In this document: positions 1-11,770 of the stretch, piece by piece
How the letters are laid out: the number at the start of each line of letters is the position of its first letter
Numbering within the stretch: the first letter of the stretch is position 1
Source: Pseudomonas parasichuanensis
GTDB taxonomy: Bacteria > Pseudomonadota > Gammaproteobacteria > Pseudomonadales > Pseudomonadaceae
Assembly (NCBI RefSeq): GCF_021601385.1
Contig: NZ_BQHO01000039.1
Coordinates: 1-51,447 of the forward strand
Direction: 5' to 3'
DNA length: 51,447 bases
Translations under genes and position numbers: made by a program
Notes under the pieces: model-generated
What the model was told of the DNA's origin: nothing
What the model saw: the letters and a program-made list of their open reading frames with translations, nothing else
Databases searched by the model: none

Positions 1-1
1 G

Positions 2-2935
<2,934 letters not shown>

Positions 2936-2945
2936 AAGAAAGCCG

Positions 2946-2965
2946 GGGGCGCGCTGCGCCCCTTT
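2946..2965 (+). terminator. Intrinsic terminator after the multicopper oxidase gene
   Basis: A 7-bp perfect stem (GGGGCGC, loop GCT, GCGCCCC) is followed by TTT, about 10 bp after the stop codon. The U-tract is short, so efficiency is uncertain. Confidence 0.6.
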
Positions 2966-3045
2966 CGCCGGCGAGCCGGCTCCCACACTGCCAACGCTGG
3001 CTACAAGACATGCGCCGTGCCTGTGGGAGCCGGCTTGCCGGCGAT
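2966..3045. repeat. Pair of inverted REP elements
   Basis: Two copies of a REP unit face each other: CGCCGGCGAGCCGGCTCCCA at 2966-2985 and the opposite orientation, beginning TGTGGGAGCCGGCTTGCCGG, at 3022-3041. This core is the abundant extragenic palindrome of P. putida genomes, so the pair is a BIME-like unit and a species-group marker. It lies in the gap between the oxidase and the SCO gene. Confidence 0.85.
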
Positions 3046-3089
3046 GGCCTGCATCGCAGGCCCCATCAGATATCCAAGAGGGTAAGACC

Positions 3090-4058
3090 ATGCCCCGCAC
3101 CTGGCGCCTGCTGCTCCCCCTGCTGATCATCCTCAGCCTGCCCTGCACCTTGCCTACGACCCGCGCCAGCGCCGACCCCGACACCCCCTGGGGTGCCAAC
3201 TACTTCCCCAACATTCCCCTGCTCACACAGGACGGCAAACCGGTGCGTTTCTTCGATGACCTGATCAAGGACAAGGTGGTCGCCATCAATTTCATCTTCA
3301 CCGGCTGCGGCGATTCCTGCCCGGTGGAAACCGCGCGCCTGCGCCAGGTGCAGAAGCTGCTGGGCGAGCGCGTCGGCCAGGACATCTTCTTCTACTCGAT
3401 CAGCATCGACCCCTACAACGACACCCCCAGCACCCTCAAGCGTTACGCCGAAAAGTTCGCCATCGGCCCCGGCTGGACCCTGCTCACCGGCGAAGCCGCC
3501 GACATCGAGCAGCTGCGCCGCAGCCTCGGCCTGTACATCGAAGGCCTGGAAAACGGCCGCAGCAAAGACCACAACCTGAGCCTGATCATCGGCAACCAGA
3601 GCACCGGCCGCTGGATGAAGGCCTCGCCCTTCGAAAGCCCGTATATCCTCGCCGACCGCCTGGCCAACAGCCTGCACAACTGGAAGACCGCCAGCGTGCA
3701 GAACCTCGACTACACCCAGGCACCGGCCATACGCCCGCCCAGTGCCGGCGAGCAACTGTTCCGCACCCGCTGTTCGTCGTGCCACACCGTTGGCGAGGCC
3801 GAACGCGGTGCCACAGGCGGGATTGGCCCGGATTTGCTGGGGGTGACCCGCCAGCGCGACGAAGCCTGGCTGAAGCGCTGGCTGATGGTGCCGGACCAGA
3901 TGCTGGCCGAAAAAGACCCCCTGGCCATGCTGCTGTACCAGCAGTACAACCAGCTGGCGATGCCCAACATGCGCCTGGGCGAAACCGAGGTCGCCGCCCT
4001 GCTCGACTACCTCGAGGAGGAGACCCAGCGCCGCCAGGCGCCTACCGCGCAACGTTGA
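3090..4058 (+). CDS. SCO1/SenC copper chaperone fused to cytochrome c
   Basis: This is a 322-aa exported protein whose N-terminal hydrophobic segment (about residues 5-22) acts as signal or anchor. Residues 35-200 form a thioredoxin-like SCO domain with the copper-binding CGDSCP motif (Cys73 and Cys77). The C-terminal third is a class I cytochrome c with CSSCH (Cys228, Cys231, His232) and a candidate axial methionine in MPNM (291-294). SCO proteins deliver copper to oxidases or act as thiol reductases, and the fused heme domain suggests electron transfer in the periplasm. An AAGAGGG Shine-Dalgarno lies 7 bp before the ATG. Its position directly after a multicopper oxidase suggests copper maturation or electron transfer for that enzyme, which is inference. 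Confidence 0.88.
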   Translation: MPRTWRLLLPLLIILSLPCTLPTTRASADPDTPWGANYFPNIPLLTQDGKPVRFFDDLIKDKVVAINFIFTGCGDSCPVETARLRQVQKLLGERVGQDIFFYSISIDPYNDTPSTLKRYAEKFAIGPGWTLLTGEAADIEQLRRSLGLYIEGLENGRSKDHNLSLIIGNQSTGRWMKASPFESPYILADRLANSLHNWKTASVQNLDYTQAPAIRPPSAGEQLFRTRCSSCHTVGEAERGATGGIGPDLLGVTRQRDEAWLKRWLMVPDQMLAEKDPLAMLLYQQYNQLAMPNMRLGETEVAALLDYLEEETQRRQAPTAQR

Positions 4059-4131
4059 CCTGGCCCCTTGACCATCGCGTCGCCCGCGCTCCATGCTCAG
4101 CCGCTTCCACCCACGCTCAAGGAATGACTGC

Positions 4132-5409
4132 ATGAAGCTGGAAACCCTCGCCATCCACGCGGGCTTCAGCCCCGACCCGACTACCCGGGCCGTGGCCGTG
4201 CCGATCTACCAGACCACCTCGTTCGCCTTCGACGACACCCAACACGGCGCCGACCTGTTCGACCTGAAGGTGGCCGGCAACATCTACTCGCGCATCATGA
4301 ACCCCACCAACGACGTGCTCGAACAGCGCATGGCCGCCCTCGAAGGCGGGGTCGGCGCGCTGGCCGTGGCCTCGGGCATGGCCGCCATCACCTACGCCAT
4401 CCAGACCGTCGCCGAGGCCGGCGACAACATCGTCTCGGTGGCCAAGCTGTACGGCGGCACCTACAACCTGCTGGCCCACACCCTGCCGCGCATGGGCATC
4501 ACCACCCGCTTCGCCGCCCATGACGACATCGCCGCCCTGGAAGCGCTGATCGACGAGCGCACCAAGGCGGTGTTCTGCGAGTCCATCGGCAACCCCGCCG
4601 GCAACATCGTCGACATCGCCGCCCTGGCTGCCGCCGCCCACCGCCACGGCGTGCCACTGATCGTCGACAACACCGTGGCCACGCCGATCCTGTGCCGGCC
4701 GTTCGAACACGGCGCCGACATCGTGGTGCACTCGCTGACCAAGTACATCGGCGGCCACGGCACCAGCATCGGCGGCATCGTCATCGACTCGGGCAAGTTC
4801 CCCTGGGCCGAGCACAAGGCGCGCTTCGCCCTGCTCAACACCCCCGACGCCTCCTACCACGGCGTGACCTACACCGAAGCCTTCGGCCCCGCCGCGTTCA
4901 TCGGCCGCTGCCGCGTGGTGCCGCTGCGCAACACCGGTGCGGCGCTGTCGCCGTTCAATGCCTTCCTGATCCTGCAAGGCCTGGAAACCCTGGCCCTGCG
5001 CATGGAGCGCCACACCGAGAACGCACTCAAGGTTGCCCACTACCTGCAAGGGCACGCGCAAGTGGCGTGGGTGAAATACGCCGGCCTGCCCGACCACCCC
5101 GAGCATGCACTGGCCCAGCGCTACACCGGCGGCAAGCCGGCGTCGATCCTGTCGTTCGGCATCCAGGGCGGCCAGGCCGCTGGTGCGCGCTTCATCGACG
5201 CGCTGCAGTTGGTAGTGCGCCTGGTGAACATCGGCGATGCCAAGTCGCTGGCCTGCCACCCTGCGTCCACCACCCACCGCCAGCTCAACGACGAAGAGCT
5301 GGAAAAGGCCGGCGTGCCGCGGGACATGGTGCGGTTGTCGATCGGCATCGAGCACAGCGATGACATCATTGCCGACCTGGCCCAGGCGCTGGAGGCCAGC
5401 CGGGTCTGA
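4132..5409 (+). CDS. metY: O-acetylhomoserine sulfhydrylase (MetY type, PLP)
   Basis: This is a 425-aa member of the Cys/Met-metabolism PLP family. The PLP lysine sits in VVHSLTKYIGGHG (about Lys204), and the cofactor-phosphate region YSRIMNPTND and the ASGMAAI turn are intact. Its length and the long LLNTPDASYHG insert fit O-acetylhomoserine (thiol)-lyase rather than the shorter MetZ/MetB proteins. The reaction joins sulfide or methanethiol to O-acetylhomoserine in the cytosol to give homocysteine or methionine. I use the ATG at 4132 because AAGGA lies 8 bp before it and the family N-terminus (MKLETLAIHAG) starts there. An in-frame ATG at 4093 lacks both. Its neighbours are not classical methionine genes, so a side role in thiol metabolism is possible. 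Confidence 0.88.
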   Translation: MKLETLAIHAGFSPDPTTRAVAVPIYQTTSFAFDDTQHGADLFDLKVAGNIYSRIMNPTNDVLEQRMAALEGGVGALAVASGMAAITYAIQTVAEAGDNIVSVAKLYGGTYNLLAHTLPRMGITTRFAAHDDIAALEALIDERTKAVFCESIGNPAGNIVDIAALAAAAHRHGVPLIVDNTVATPILCRPFEHGADIVVHSLTKYIGGHGTSIGGIVIDSGKFPWAEHKARFALLNTPDASYHGVTYTEAFGPAAFIGRCRVVPLRNTGAALSPFNAFLILQGLETLALRMERHTENALKVAHYLQGHAQVAWVKYAGLPDHPEHALAQRYTGGKPASILSFGIQGGQAAGARFIDALQLVVRLVNIGDAKSLACHPASTTHRQLNDEELEKAGVPRDMVRLSIGIEHSDDIIADLAQALEASRV

Positions 5410-5574
5410 CAGGCCTGGCTGATTCGCGCCCTACCCAATGGCGACGGTGGGCGAGGACAGCGGCTGATTCGCTTTGCAAAAAATAATGATGGCCAGCTGG
5501 CATTACGCTAAAGCTCGACAATACTCGCTCGTCACAGCTGTTCCTTGCCTCCACACCACGAAAAGGACTTTGCG

Positions 5575-7329
5575 ATGAGCCAGAACCAGCCCTTGGATGT
5601 CGCCGTCATCGGCGGCGGCGTTTCCGGTACCTACAGCGCCTGGCGCCTGCAGCAAACACACGGCGCCAGCCAGCGCATCCAGTTGTTCGAATACGGCGAC
5701 CGTATCGGCGGCCGTCTGTTCAGCGTCAAGCTGCCCGGCCTGCCCAACGTGGTCGCCGAGGTTGGCGGCATGCGCTACATGCCCGGTGCCGACGGCCATG
5801 TGATGGTCGACACCCTGGTGCAGCACCTGGGCCTGCCGAGCAAGGACTTCCCCATGGGCAACGAGCTGCCCAAGGACGCCCCCATCGGCGCCCAGGACAA
5901 TCTGTTCTACCTGCGCGGCCAACGCTTCCGTTTCCGCGACTTCGTCGAAGCACCGCACAAGATTCCCTACGACCTGGGCTGGACCGAGCGCGGCTACAAC
6001 CCCGAAGACCTCCAGGTCAACGTGATGAACAGCATCTATCCCGGCTTCGACAAGTTGAGCCTGGCCGAGCAGATGCAGGTGCAGGTGTTCGGCAAGCCGA
6101 TCTGGCGCTATGGCTTCTGGGACCTGCTCTACCGCGTGCTGAGCAACGAGGGCTACCAGTTCATGAAGGACGCCGGCGGCTACGAGGCCAACGTCGCCAA
6201 CGCCAGCGCCGTGACCCAGCTGCCCGCCACCGAATACAGTGACGCCACCGTGTTCCGCACGCTCAAGGATGGTTTCCAGAGCCTGCCACTGACCCTGGCC
6301 CAGCGTTTCAGCGAGCAGCCCGGCGGCCTGGTGCCCGCCGACCAGCGCATCCAGATGAACCGCCGCCTGGCCGCCCTGAGCTACAGCGACGACACCGAGT
6401 ACCCCTACCGCCTGCACCTGCGCCATACCGAGACCGTCAACGGCAAGACCCGCGACCTCGAAGGCGAGGACATCGTCCACGCTCGCCAGGTGATCCTCGC
6501 CCTGCCGCGCCGGGCGCTGGAGCTCATCGACTCGCCGCTGTTCGACGACCCATGGCTCAAGGACAACCTCGGCTCGGTGCTGGTGCAGTCGGCGTTCAAG
6601 CTGTTCCTGGCCTACGAGCAACCCTGGTGGCGCAACCTGGGCCTGGTGGCCGGGCGCTCGGTCACCGACCTGCCGATCCGCCAGTGCTACTACATGGGCA
6701 CGGAGTGCGACCAGGCAGGTGGCGAGAACACCTTCAACTCCCTGCTGATGGCCTCCTACAACGACATCGGCACAGTGCCATTCTGGAAGGGCCTGGAAGA
6801 CGGCCCCGAGTTCATCGGCTACACCCCGCGCAGCCTCGAAGGACGCATCGCCAACGACGCGGTGGTGCCGCGCACGCAGTTCCAGATCAGCGACGAGATG
6901 GTGCGTATCGCCCAGCGCCAGGTCACCCAACTGCACGCCCAGGTCGAGCTGCCGGCGCCCTACAGCGCCGTGTACCACGCCTGGGACGCCGACCCGTACG
7001 GTGGCGGCTGGCACGAGTGGAAGGCCAACTACCGCCTGGACCTGATCATCCAGAAGATGCGCCACCCGGTTAAGGACCAGCAGGTGTTCATCGTCGGCGA
7101 GGCGTACTCCTATGGCCAGGGTTGGGTTGAAGGCGCACTGACCACCGCCGAGTCGGCCCTGCAGGAGTTCTTCGAACTGCCGCGCCCCACCTGGCTGCCG
7201 GCCGCCTACCAGCTGCTGCCGACCCCGGCCCCGGAAGAAATCGACTACGCCACCGCGCCCATGCCCGGCCACGCGCCGCAGGTGCTCGAAGACATCACCC
7301 AGGCCATCTGCGCGGGGGTCAAGCCATGA
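5575..7329 (+). CDS. Flavin amine oxidase (L-amino-acid oxidase/monooxygenase-like)
   Basis: This is a 584-aa FAD protein. The N-terminal Rossmann motif VAVIGGGVSG is followed by GDRIGGR, and the C-terminal FAD-contact segment reads VFIVGEAYSYGQGWVEGAL. The overall plan fits the flavin monoamine oxidase family that includes tryptophan 2-monooxygenase and L-lysine monooxygenase, at the family's usual length. The substrate cannot be read from sequence. The start at 5575 is chosen for AAAAGGA 7 bp upstream. The stop codon overlaps the ATG of the next gene by 4 bp, so the two are translationally coupled. A plausible route is oxidative deamination of an amino acid to a 2-oxo acid, which the next enzyme decarboxylates. 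Confidence 0.85.
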   Translation: MSQNQPLDVAVIGGGVSGTYSAWRLQQTHGASQRIQLFEYGDRIGGRLFSVKLPGLPNVVAEVGGMRYMPGADGHVMVDTLVQHLGLPSKDFPMGNELPKDAPIGAQDNLFYLRGQRFRFRDFVEAPHKIPYDLGWTERGYNPEDLQVNVMNSIYPGFDKLSLAEQMQVQVFGKPIWRYGFWDLLYRVLSNEGYQFMKDAGGYEANVANASAVTQLPATEYSDATVFRTLKDGFQSLPLTLAQRFSEQPGGLVPADQRIQMNRRLAALSYSDDTEYPYRLHLRHTETVNGKTRDLEGEDIVHARQVILALPRRALELIDSPLFDDPWLKDNLGSVLVQSAFKLFLAYEQPWWRNLGLVAGRSVTDLPIRQCYYMGTECDQAGGENTFNSLLMASYNDIGTVPFWKGLEDGPEFIGYTPRSLEGRIANDAVVPRTQFQISDEMVRIAQRQVTQLHAQVELPAPYSAVYHAWDADPYGGGWHEWKANYRLDLIIQKMRHPVKDQQVFIVGEAYSYGQGWVEGALTTAESALQEFFELPRPTWLPAAYQLLPTPAPEEIDYATAPMPGHAPQVLEDITQAICAGVKP

Positions 7330-9005
7330 GCACCTTCACCGTGGCCGACTACCTGCTCACCCGGCTCAAGGAGCTGGGCCTGGACAAGGTGTTCCAGGTG
7401 CCGGGGGACTACTGCTCGAAGTTCATGAGCGCGCTGGATGCCTTCGACGGCATCGACGCCGTGGGTGAAGTCTACGAGATGGGCGCCGCCTACAGCGCCG
7501 ATGGCTATGCCCGGGTGCACGGGCTGGGCGCCGTGTCGCTGCAGTATGGCGTGGGGACTTTCAGTGCGGTGAACGCCATTGCCGGCGCCTACGTGGAACG
7601 CAATCCGGTAGTGGTGATTTCCGCCAGCCCCTCGACCCAGGACCGCAACCAGGCCAACGCCCAGAACGTGCTGTTCCACCACTCCACCGGCAACTTCGAG
7701 GCCGACCGCAACGTACTGGAACAGGTGACCGTGGCCTGCGAGATCCTCGCCGACCCGCACCGCGCGCCCTGGCAGATCGACAACGCCCTGATCGCCGCCC
7801 TCACCCACCGCCAGCCGATCTACCTGGAGGCCTACCAGGACATCTGGGGCGCCGAGGTCAGCCGCCCCCATGGCCAACTGACCCCAGCGCCGCGCCCGTC
7901 CAACCCCCAGGCCCTGCAGACGCTGGTTGACGCCACCGTGCAACGCCTGGCAAACGCCCGCCGGCCCTTGGTGCTGCTGGGCGTGGAAGTGATGCGCTAT
8001 GGCCTGCAGGATGCCGTGCAACGCCTGATCGACAGCTGTGCCCTGCCCTTCTCCAGCACCCTCGACGCCAAAACCGTGCTCGACGAAAGCCAGGCGCCCT
8101 TCATCGGCACCTATGCCGGCCCGGCCTCACGCCCGGAGACCGCCGACTGGGTGAACAGCTGTGACTGCATCGTGGCCATCGGTGTGATCTTCACCGATGA
8201 CTATCTGGACCTGCTCAATAGCCGCTACGAGCAGATCATCCAGGTGAACTGCGAACTGGCCCGTGCAGGCAGCGACTACTACCCCAACGTGCGCCTGCCC
8301 GACTACGTCGACGCGCTGCTCAAGGCCTTGAAAGTGACGGTCCAGGCCCCACTTTGCGATGCGCCGCTCAAGGCCTCGCGGGCGCTGCTGGGCAGTGGCG
8401 CCGTACCCGGAACGCTGAGCTACGCAAGCTTTTTCGACAGTTTGGTGAACTTCGCCCACGAGCACCATTGGTGGCAGACCAGCACGCTGATCCTGGGTGA
8501 AAGCTCGTCACTGTATGTGGCCAGCAACATCAACGGTATGCCGCGCGGCAGCTTTATCAGCGATGCGATCTGGGGCTCGCTCGGCCACGAGACCGGTTGC
8601 GCGCTGGGCGTGGCCCTGGGCAGCGGCCGGCGCCCGGTGGTGGTGGCCGGCGATGGTGGGTTCATGATGGTGAGCCAATCGTTGGCGGCACTTGCGCGCA
8701 ACAAGGTCAATGCCGTGGTGTTCGTGATGAGCAACCAGGTGTATGCGATCGAGCAGGCGTTCGTCGACCCCGCGGCGTTTACGCCAGAGGGCGCGTTCGC
8801 GCCTTTCGATACCCTGCCTACCCTGGACTACCCGGCGCTGGCCACCGGCTTTGGCGCCCAAGGTTATCGGGTGCAGACCGTGGCGCAACTGGAGCAGTTG
8901 CTGGAGCAGTTGCTGACGGTCGTGGACCAACCGGTGCTGGTGGAGGTGAAGATCGCCGAGAAGGACTTTGCCGAACAGATAAAGCGCTTGGCTGGGGTGA
9001 GCTGA
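7326..9005 (+). CDS. TPP-dependent 2-oxo-acid decarboxylase (indole/phenylpyruvate type)
   Basis: This 559-aa protein has the three-domain layout of TPP decarboxylases. The N-terminal pyrimidine-binding domain contains the catalytic glutamate in EMGAAYSADGYAR. A central TPP_enzyme_M-like domain follows, and the C-terminal pyrophosphate domain holds the Mg/TPP motif from GDGGFMM to SNQVY. The family includes indolepyruvate, phenylpyruvate and branched-chain keto-acid decarboxylases, and specificity cannot be assigned here. The motif end SNQVYAIE differs slightly from the usual NNxGY. It overlaps the amine oxidase gene by ATGA, which supports a two-step conversion of amino acid to 2-oxo acid to aldehyde in the cytosol. 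Confidence 0.87.
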   Translation: MSTFTVADYLLTRLKELGLDKVFQVPGDYCSKFMSALDAFDGIDAVGEVYEMGAAYSADGYARVHGLGAVSLQYGVGTFSAVNAIAGAYVERNPVVVISASPSTQDRNQANAQNVLFHHSTGNFEADRNVLEQVTVACEILADPHRAPWQIDNALIAALTHRQPIYLEAYQDIWGAEVSRPHGQLTPAPRPSNPQALQTLVDATVQRLANARRPLVLLGVEVMRYGLQDAVQRLIDSCALPFSSTLDAKTVLDESQAPFIGTYAGPASRPETADWVNSCDCIVAIGVIFTDDYLDLLNSRYEQIIQVNCELARAGSDYYPNVRLPDYVDALLKALKVTVQAPLCDAPLKASRALLGSGAVPGTLSYASFFDSLVNFAHEHHWWQTSTLILGESSSLYVASNINGMPRGSFISDAIWGSLGHETGCALGVALGSGRRPVVVAGDGGFMMVSQSLAALARNKVNAVVFVMSNQVYAIEQAFVDPAAFTPEGAFAPFDTLPTLDYPALATGFGAQGYRVQTVAQLEQLLEQLLTVVDQPVLVEVKIAEKDFAEQIKRLAGVS

Positions 9006-9195
9006 TAACGGCATGGGGTTTGGCGCTGCGCCTGGGGACCCAGCGCAGCGCCTTCTGATTCACTTGTGGAACGGGCGGCTTTGCACGCTTGCAGGCCTCC
9101 CGCACATGCAAGGCATTGCCTTTTGCTGTAGCGTCGGGAAATCTGCGCGCTGCTGCGCGACCAAGCCCCTGCTTGCCAATACGAATATCCGCGCA

Positions 9196-9966
9196 ATGAC
9201 CCTCTTCTATCTAAAGCTTGTCGTCACACCTTTGCTCATGTGGGTTGTGTCCCTTGCCTCGCGGCGCTGGGGCGGCCTGCTCGGTGGCTTGCTGTCCGGC
9301 CTGCCGATCACCTCGGCGCTGGTGATGACCTTTTTGTGCCTGGAGCAAGGCACGGCGTTCGTCCTGGGCGCGGTGCCCGGCGCCCTCGGCGGCCTGGCGG
9401 CGGTGCAGGCCACCTACGCCGTCTACCTGTACATCACCCGCCGTTTCGGCATTGCCTGCGCCGTGCCGCTGGCGCTGCTGTGTTATGGGGCGGCAGCCTA
9501 CGCCTTCACCCATTGGGGCGGCCTGTACCTGTCGATTGCCGTGGCCCTGCTGTTGATCGCCGTGCTGATCCGCGCCAGTGGCCGCGAGCCCAGGCCCGAC
9601 AGCCTGGCCCAGCCCCGCCACCGCTATTGGGAAATCCCACTGCGCATGGTGTCCGCCACCGGCCTGCTGATGGTCACCACCAGCCTGGCCAGTTGGCTCG
9701 GGCCCGCCGCCAGCGGGATGCTGGCGCCGATCCCGGTGATCGCCTGGCCGTTGGTGGTGTTTGCCCACGTGCAAAGCGGGCGTGCCGGGATGGCGATGAT
9801 GGTGCGCGGCAATGCGATTGGGGCGGTGGGGGTGATTGCGTTTTACCTGATCGTGGCCGGGTTGCTGGAGCGCATCGGCATTGCGGCGACCATGGGGCTG
9901 GCCGTGGTGGTGGCGGTTGTGCTGACCGTGGCGTTGGCGACGGTACTGCGGCGGCGCGGGGCTTGA
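9196..9966 (+). CDS. Multi-pass inner-membrane protein, function unknown
   Basis: This is a 256-aa, strongly hydrophobic protein with about eight predicted membrane segments and a GLLGGLLSGLP glycine-rich motif near the N-terminus. I do not recognise a characterised family. The frame is open back to 9013, but the ATG at 9196 starts directly in the first hydrophobic segment. No good Shine-Dalgarno precedes it, so the start is provisional. The 190-bp gap after the decarboxylase suggests a separate transcript. Confidence 0.7.
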   Translation: MTLFYLKLVVTPLLMWVVSLASRRWGGLLGGLLSGLPITSALVMTFLCLEQGTAFVLGAVPGALGGLAAVQATYAVYLYITRRFGIACAVPLALLCYGAAAYAFTHWGGLYLSIAVALLLIAVLIRASGREPRPDSLAQPRHRYWEIPLRMVSATGLLMVTTSLASWLGPAASGMLAPIPVIAWPLVVFAHVQSGRAGMAMMVRGNAIGAVGVIAFYLIVAGLLERIGIAATMGLAVVVAVVLTVALATVLRRRGA

Positions 9967-9993
9967 TCCGATAGGGCCGGTTTCGCACAGCAA

Positions 9994-10025
9994 AAAGCCG
10001 CTCCCGGTACTCCGGAAGCGGCTTT
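9994..10025. terminator. Bidirectional intrinsic terminator
   Basis: The 14-nt arms AAAGCCGCTCCCGG and CCGGAAGCGGCTTT form a stem with one wobble pair and a 4-nt loop. It is flanked by A-rich and T-rich sides and lies between two convergent genes, so it can serve both. Confidence 0.85.
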
Positions 10026-10044
10026 GTCGTTCAACTGTCGAGCC

Positions 10045-10341
10045 TCATTTGTCGCCTTGCTCTTTGTTCAATGGCAGTTGCCCCTCGATCATGACCCTGG
10101 CCAGGCCGCTCAAGTAGAAGGTCGCCCGCATCAGCGTCTGCGCCTCGCGCGGCTTGGCCAGTGCCTGCTGGGTAAGCCCGGTGACGCAGCCCAGGATGAC
10201 TGAAGCCTCCTCCAGTACCTCGCGCATCTGCAGCCCCGGCGTGGCCTGCACCCAGTGGCGCGTTGGCAACTGCTTGCCGCGTTGGGCCAGTGAGATGACG
10301 TTCAGTTTTTGCCGCTCCTGCGATTGCTCGTCCTTGTCCAT
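10045..10341 (-). CDS. DUF3077-family small protein
   Basis: This is a 98-aa protein of a Pseudomonas-specific small family. The core MREVLEEASVILGCVTGL, followed by MRATFYLSGLARVMIEGQL, matches the two predicted helices of DUF3077 members. Function is unknown. A second member lies at 14058-14369 with the same helix pattern (HPLDHAVEQATVLMCAVHKI, then AMHYLSGMAKALV). A conserved promoter-like block lies about 170 bp upstream. Confidence 0.75.
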   Translation of the reverse strand: MDKDEQSQERQKLNVISLAQRGKQLPTRHWVQATPGLQMREVLEEASVILGCVTGLTQQALAKPREAQTLMRATFYLSGLARVMIEGQLPLNKEQGDK

Positions 10342-10708
10342 GCGCTAACCCCCTGTCAACGACGGCAACGGCCGCAACCGGCCACCTGCCCAGTGGAAAA
10401 AGAGCCCGCCGCGTCTCCCCCTCCAGAGCCTCCGGGCCTCACCGCACGATCCTTGTGCAGTGCGCTGATCTGAAGGCCCGGCCAACCCCGGACGGTGAAA
10501 CACGACGAGCAGGGCGAGACTAGTCGTGGCCACCACCCACCTCAATGGCTTGGGGCGGGAAAAAGCCCTTTTGGGAAATGGACTACATGAACCACGGAAG
10601 AAAAGCTGTAGGACCTGCACAATCAGCCTGCATTGATGTGCGTTTTGAGCCATTGCTCACCCGGCAAGTTGCTTCTCACCCGCCCAGATCTGCCAGTCGA
10701 GGGCGGGC
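10342..10708. other. Intergenic region upstream of the DUF3077 gene
   Basis: This 367-bp gap between two leftward genes holds no convincing reading frame. Its only clear feature is the 74-bp block at 10513-10586 that recurs at 14881-14954. Confidence 0.6.
10513..10586 (-). promoter_or_regulatory. Conserved 74-bp promoter-like block, copy A
   Basis: Read on the minus strand, it begins with GTAGTCCATTTCCCAA, passes a CTTTT box and GCCATTG, and ends CTAGTCTCGCC. The copy at 14881-14954 has exactly the same length and keeps these boxes in register while the segments between them differ. That is the pattern expected of a conserved promoter or protein-binding array rather than a recent duplication. 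Both copies sit 170-200 bp upstream of small DUF3077/DUF6124-like genes. Confidence 0.6.
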
Positions 10709-11632
10709 TCAGTGGGTCTCGAGGAGCATGGGCGTCAAATGCAGGGATAGATGACGCAGGACGCTATCGACCTTGGGTATCAACTGCCGGCTACGCGGCC
10801 AGATGAGGCTCACCGGCAATCCTGGGGTCGCCAGGTGCGGCAGGATTTCCACTAGCTCGCCGCGCTGCAGCTCTTCGCGAATCATCCAGGTGGCCAACTG
10901 CGAAATGCCGTAGCCGCCCTTGACCGCCAGCACCTGGGCCTCGCCGCTGCCGACGATGATCCTGCCGTGCATGGTGCGCCGCTCGATCTGGCCGTCGGTG
11001 CCGCTGAACATCCAGGGGCTGACACTGCCGTCGGCGCGGCCGTACATTACGCAGTCGTGCTGGTCGAGCGCCTGGCCGTGCTGGATGTGCGGATGCCTGC
11101 TCAGGTAATGGGGCGCCGCGCAGAAGATCAGGCGTTCCTGGCCGAGCGACTGGTGCGCCAGCAAGTTCGACAGCTGGTCGACACTGCCAATGCGCACCGC
11201 GAGGTCGATGCCTTCCTCGATGACATCGACGAAGCGGTCGGTGAACGAGGCATGCAAGCGCAGCAGTGGGTTGTGCTCGGTGAAGTTCAGCAGCAACGGC
11301 AGCACATGTTGCTTGCCGAAGGTCACCGGCAAATCGATGCGTAGCCGCCCGGCCGGCTCCTGACGCTCTGCGGCCAGCACCGTCTCGGCCTCCTCCAGCT
11401 CGGCCAGGATGCGCGCGCAGGTGCGGTAGAACGCCTCGCCGGCGTCGGTCAGGGAAAGGCGGCGGGTGGTGCGCTCGAACAGTCGGGTACCCAGGCGCCC
11501 TTCTAGCCGGGCGACCCCCTTGCTCACGGCCGAAGTCGAAAGGTTGAGCTGCGCGGCGGCGGTGGTGAAGCTGCCGGCGTCCGCCGTGGTGACGAAAACT
11601 TCGATGCCTTTGAGGTGCTCGGTAAGCCTCAT
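10709..11632 (-). CDS. LysR-family transcriptional regulator
   Basis: This 307-aa protein has an N-terminal winged HTH (SFTTAAAQLNLSTSAVSKGVARLEGRLG) and a LysR substrate-binding domain (about residues 90-295). Length and plan are standard for the CrgA/DmlR-like subgroup. It lies downstream of, and in the same direction as, an MFS transporter gene 139 bp away, so it may control that exporter. The effector is unknown. Confidence 0.9.
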   Translation of the reverse strand: MRLTEHLKGIEVFVTTADAGSFTTAAAQLNLSTSAVSKGVARLEGRLGTRLFERTTRRLSLTDAGEAFYRTCARILAELEEAETVLAAERQEPAGRLRIDLPVTFGKQHVLPLLLNFTEHNPLLRLHASFTDRFVDVIEEGIDLAVRIGSVDQLSNLLAHQSLGQERLIFCAAPHYLSRHPHIQHGQALDQHDCVMYGRADGSVSPWMFSGTDGQIERRTMHGRIIVGSGEAQVLAVKGGYGISQLATWMIREELQRGELVEILPHLATPGLPVSLIWPRSRQLIPKVDSVLRHLSLHLTPMLLETH

Positions 11633-11770
11633 TGCTACTCCTGCTGCTACCGCGCCTGAGGTGGGCGCACACGCATCATGCGTTGATTTCGCGGTGGTGG
11701 CGGTCAGGTTAACAGTCCGTGCGACAGCTCGGTACCGACCTGGGCAGCGCGCGGCTGCAGGCGCGCGCGA

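Noticed and set aside
5503-7272. Leftward 589-codon frame opposite the amine oxidase
   Set aside because: Mirror frame of a GC-rich gene. No motifs and no ribosome binding site.
10345-10653. 102-codon leftward frame upstream of the DUF3077 gene
   Set aside because: It overlays the conserved 74-bp regulatory block and looks like translated non-coding DNA.
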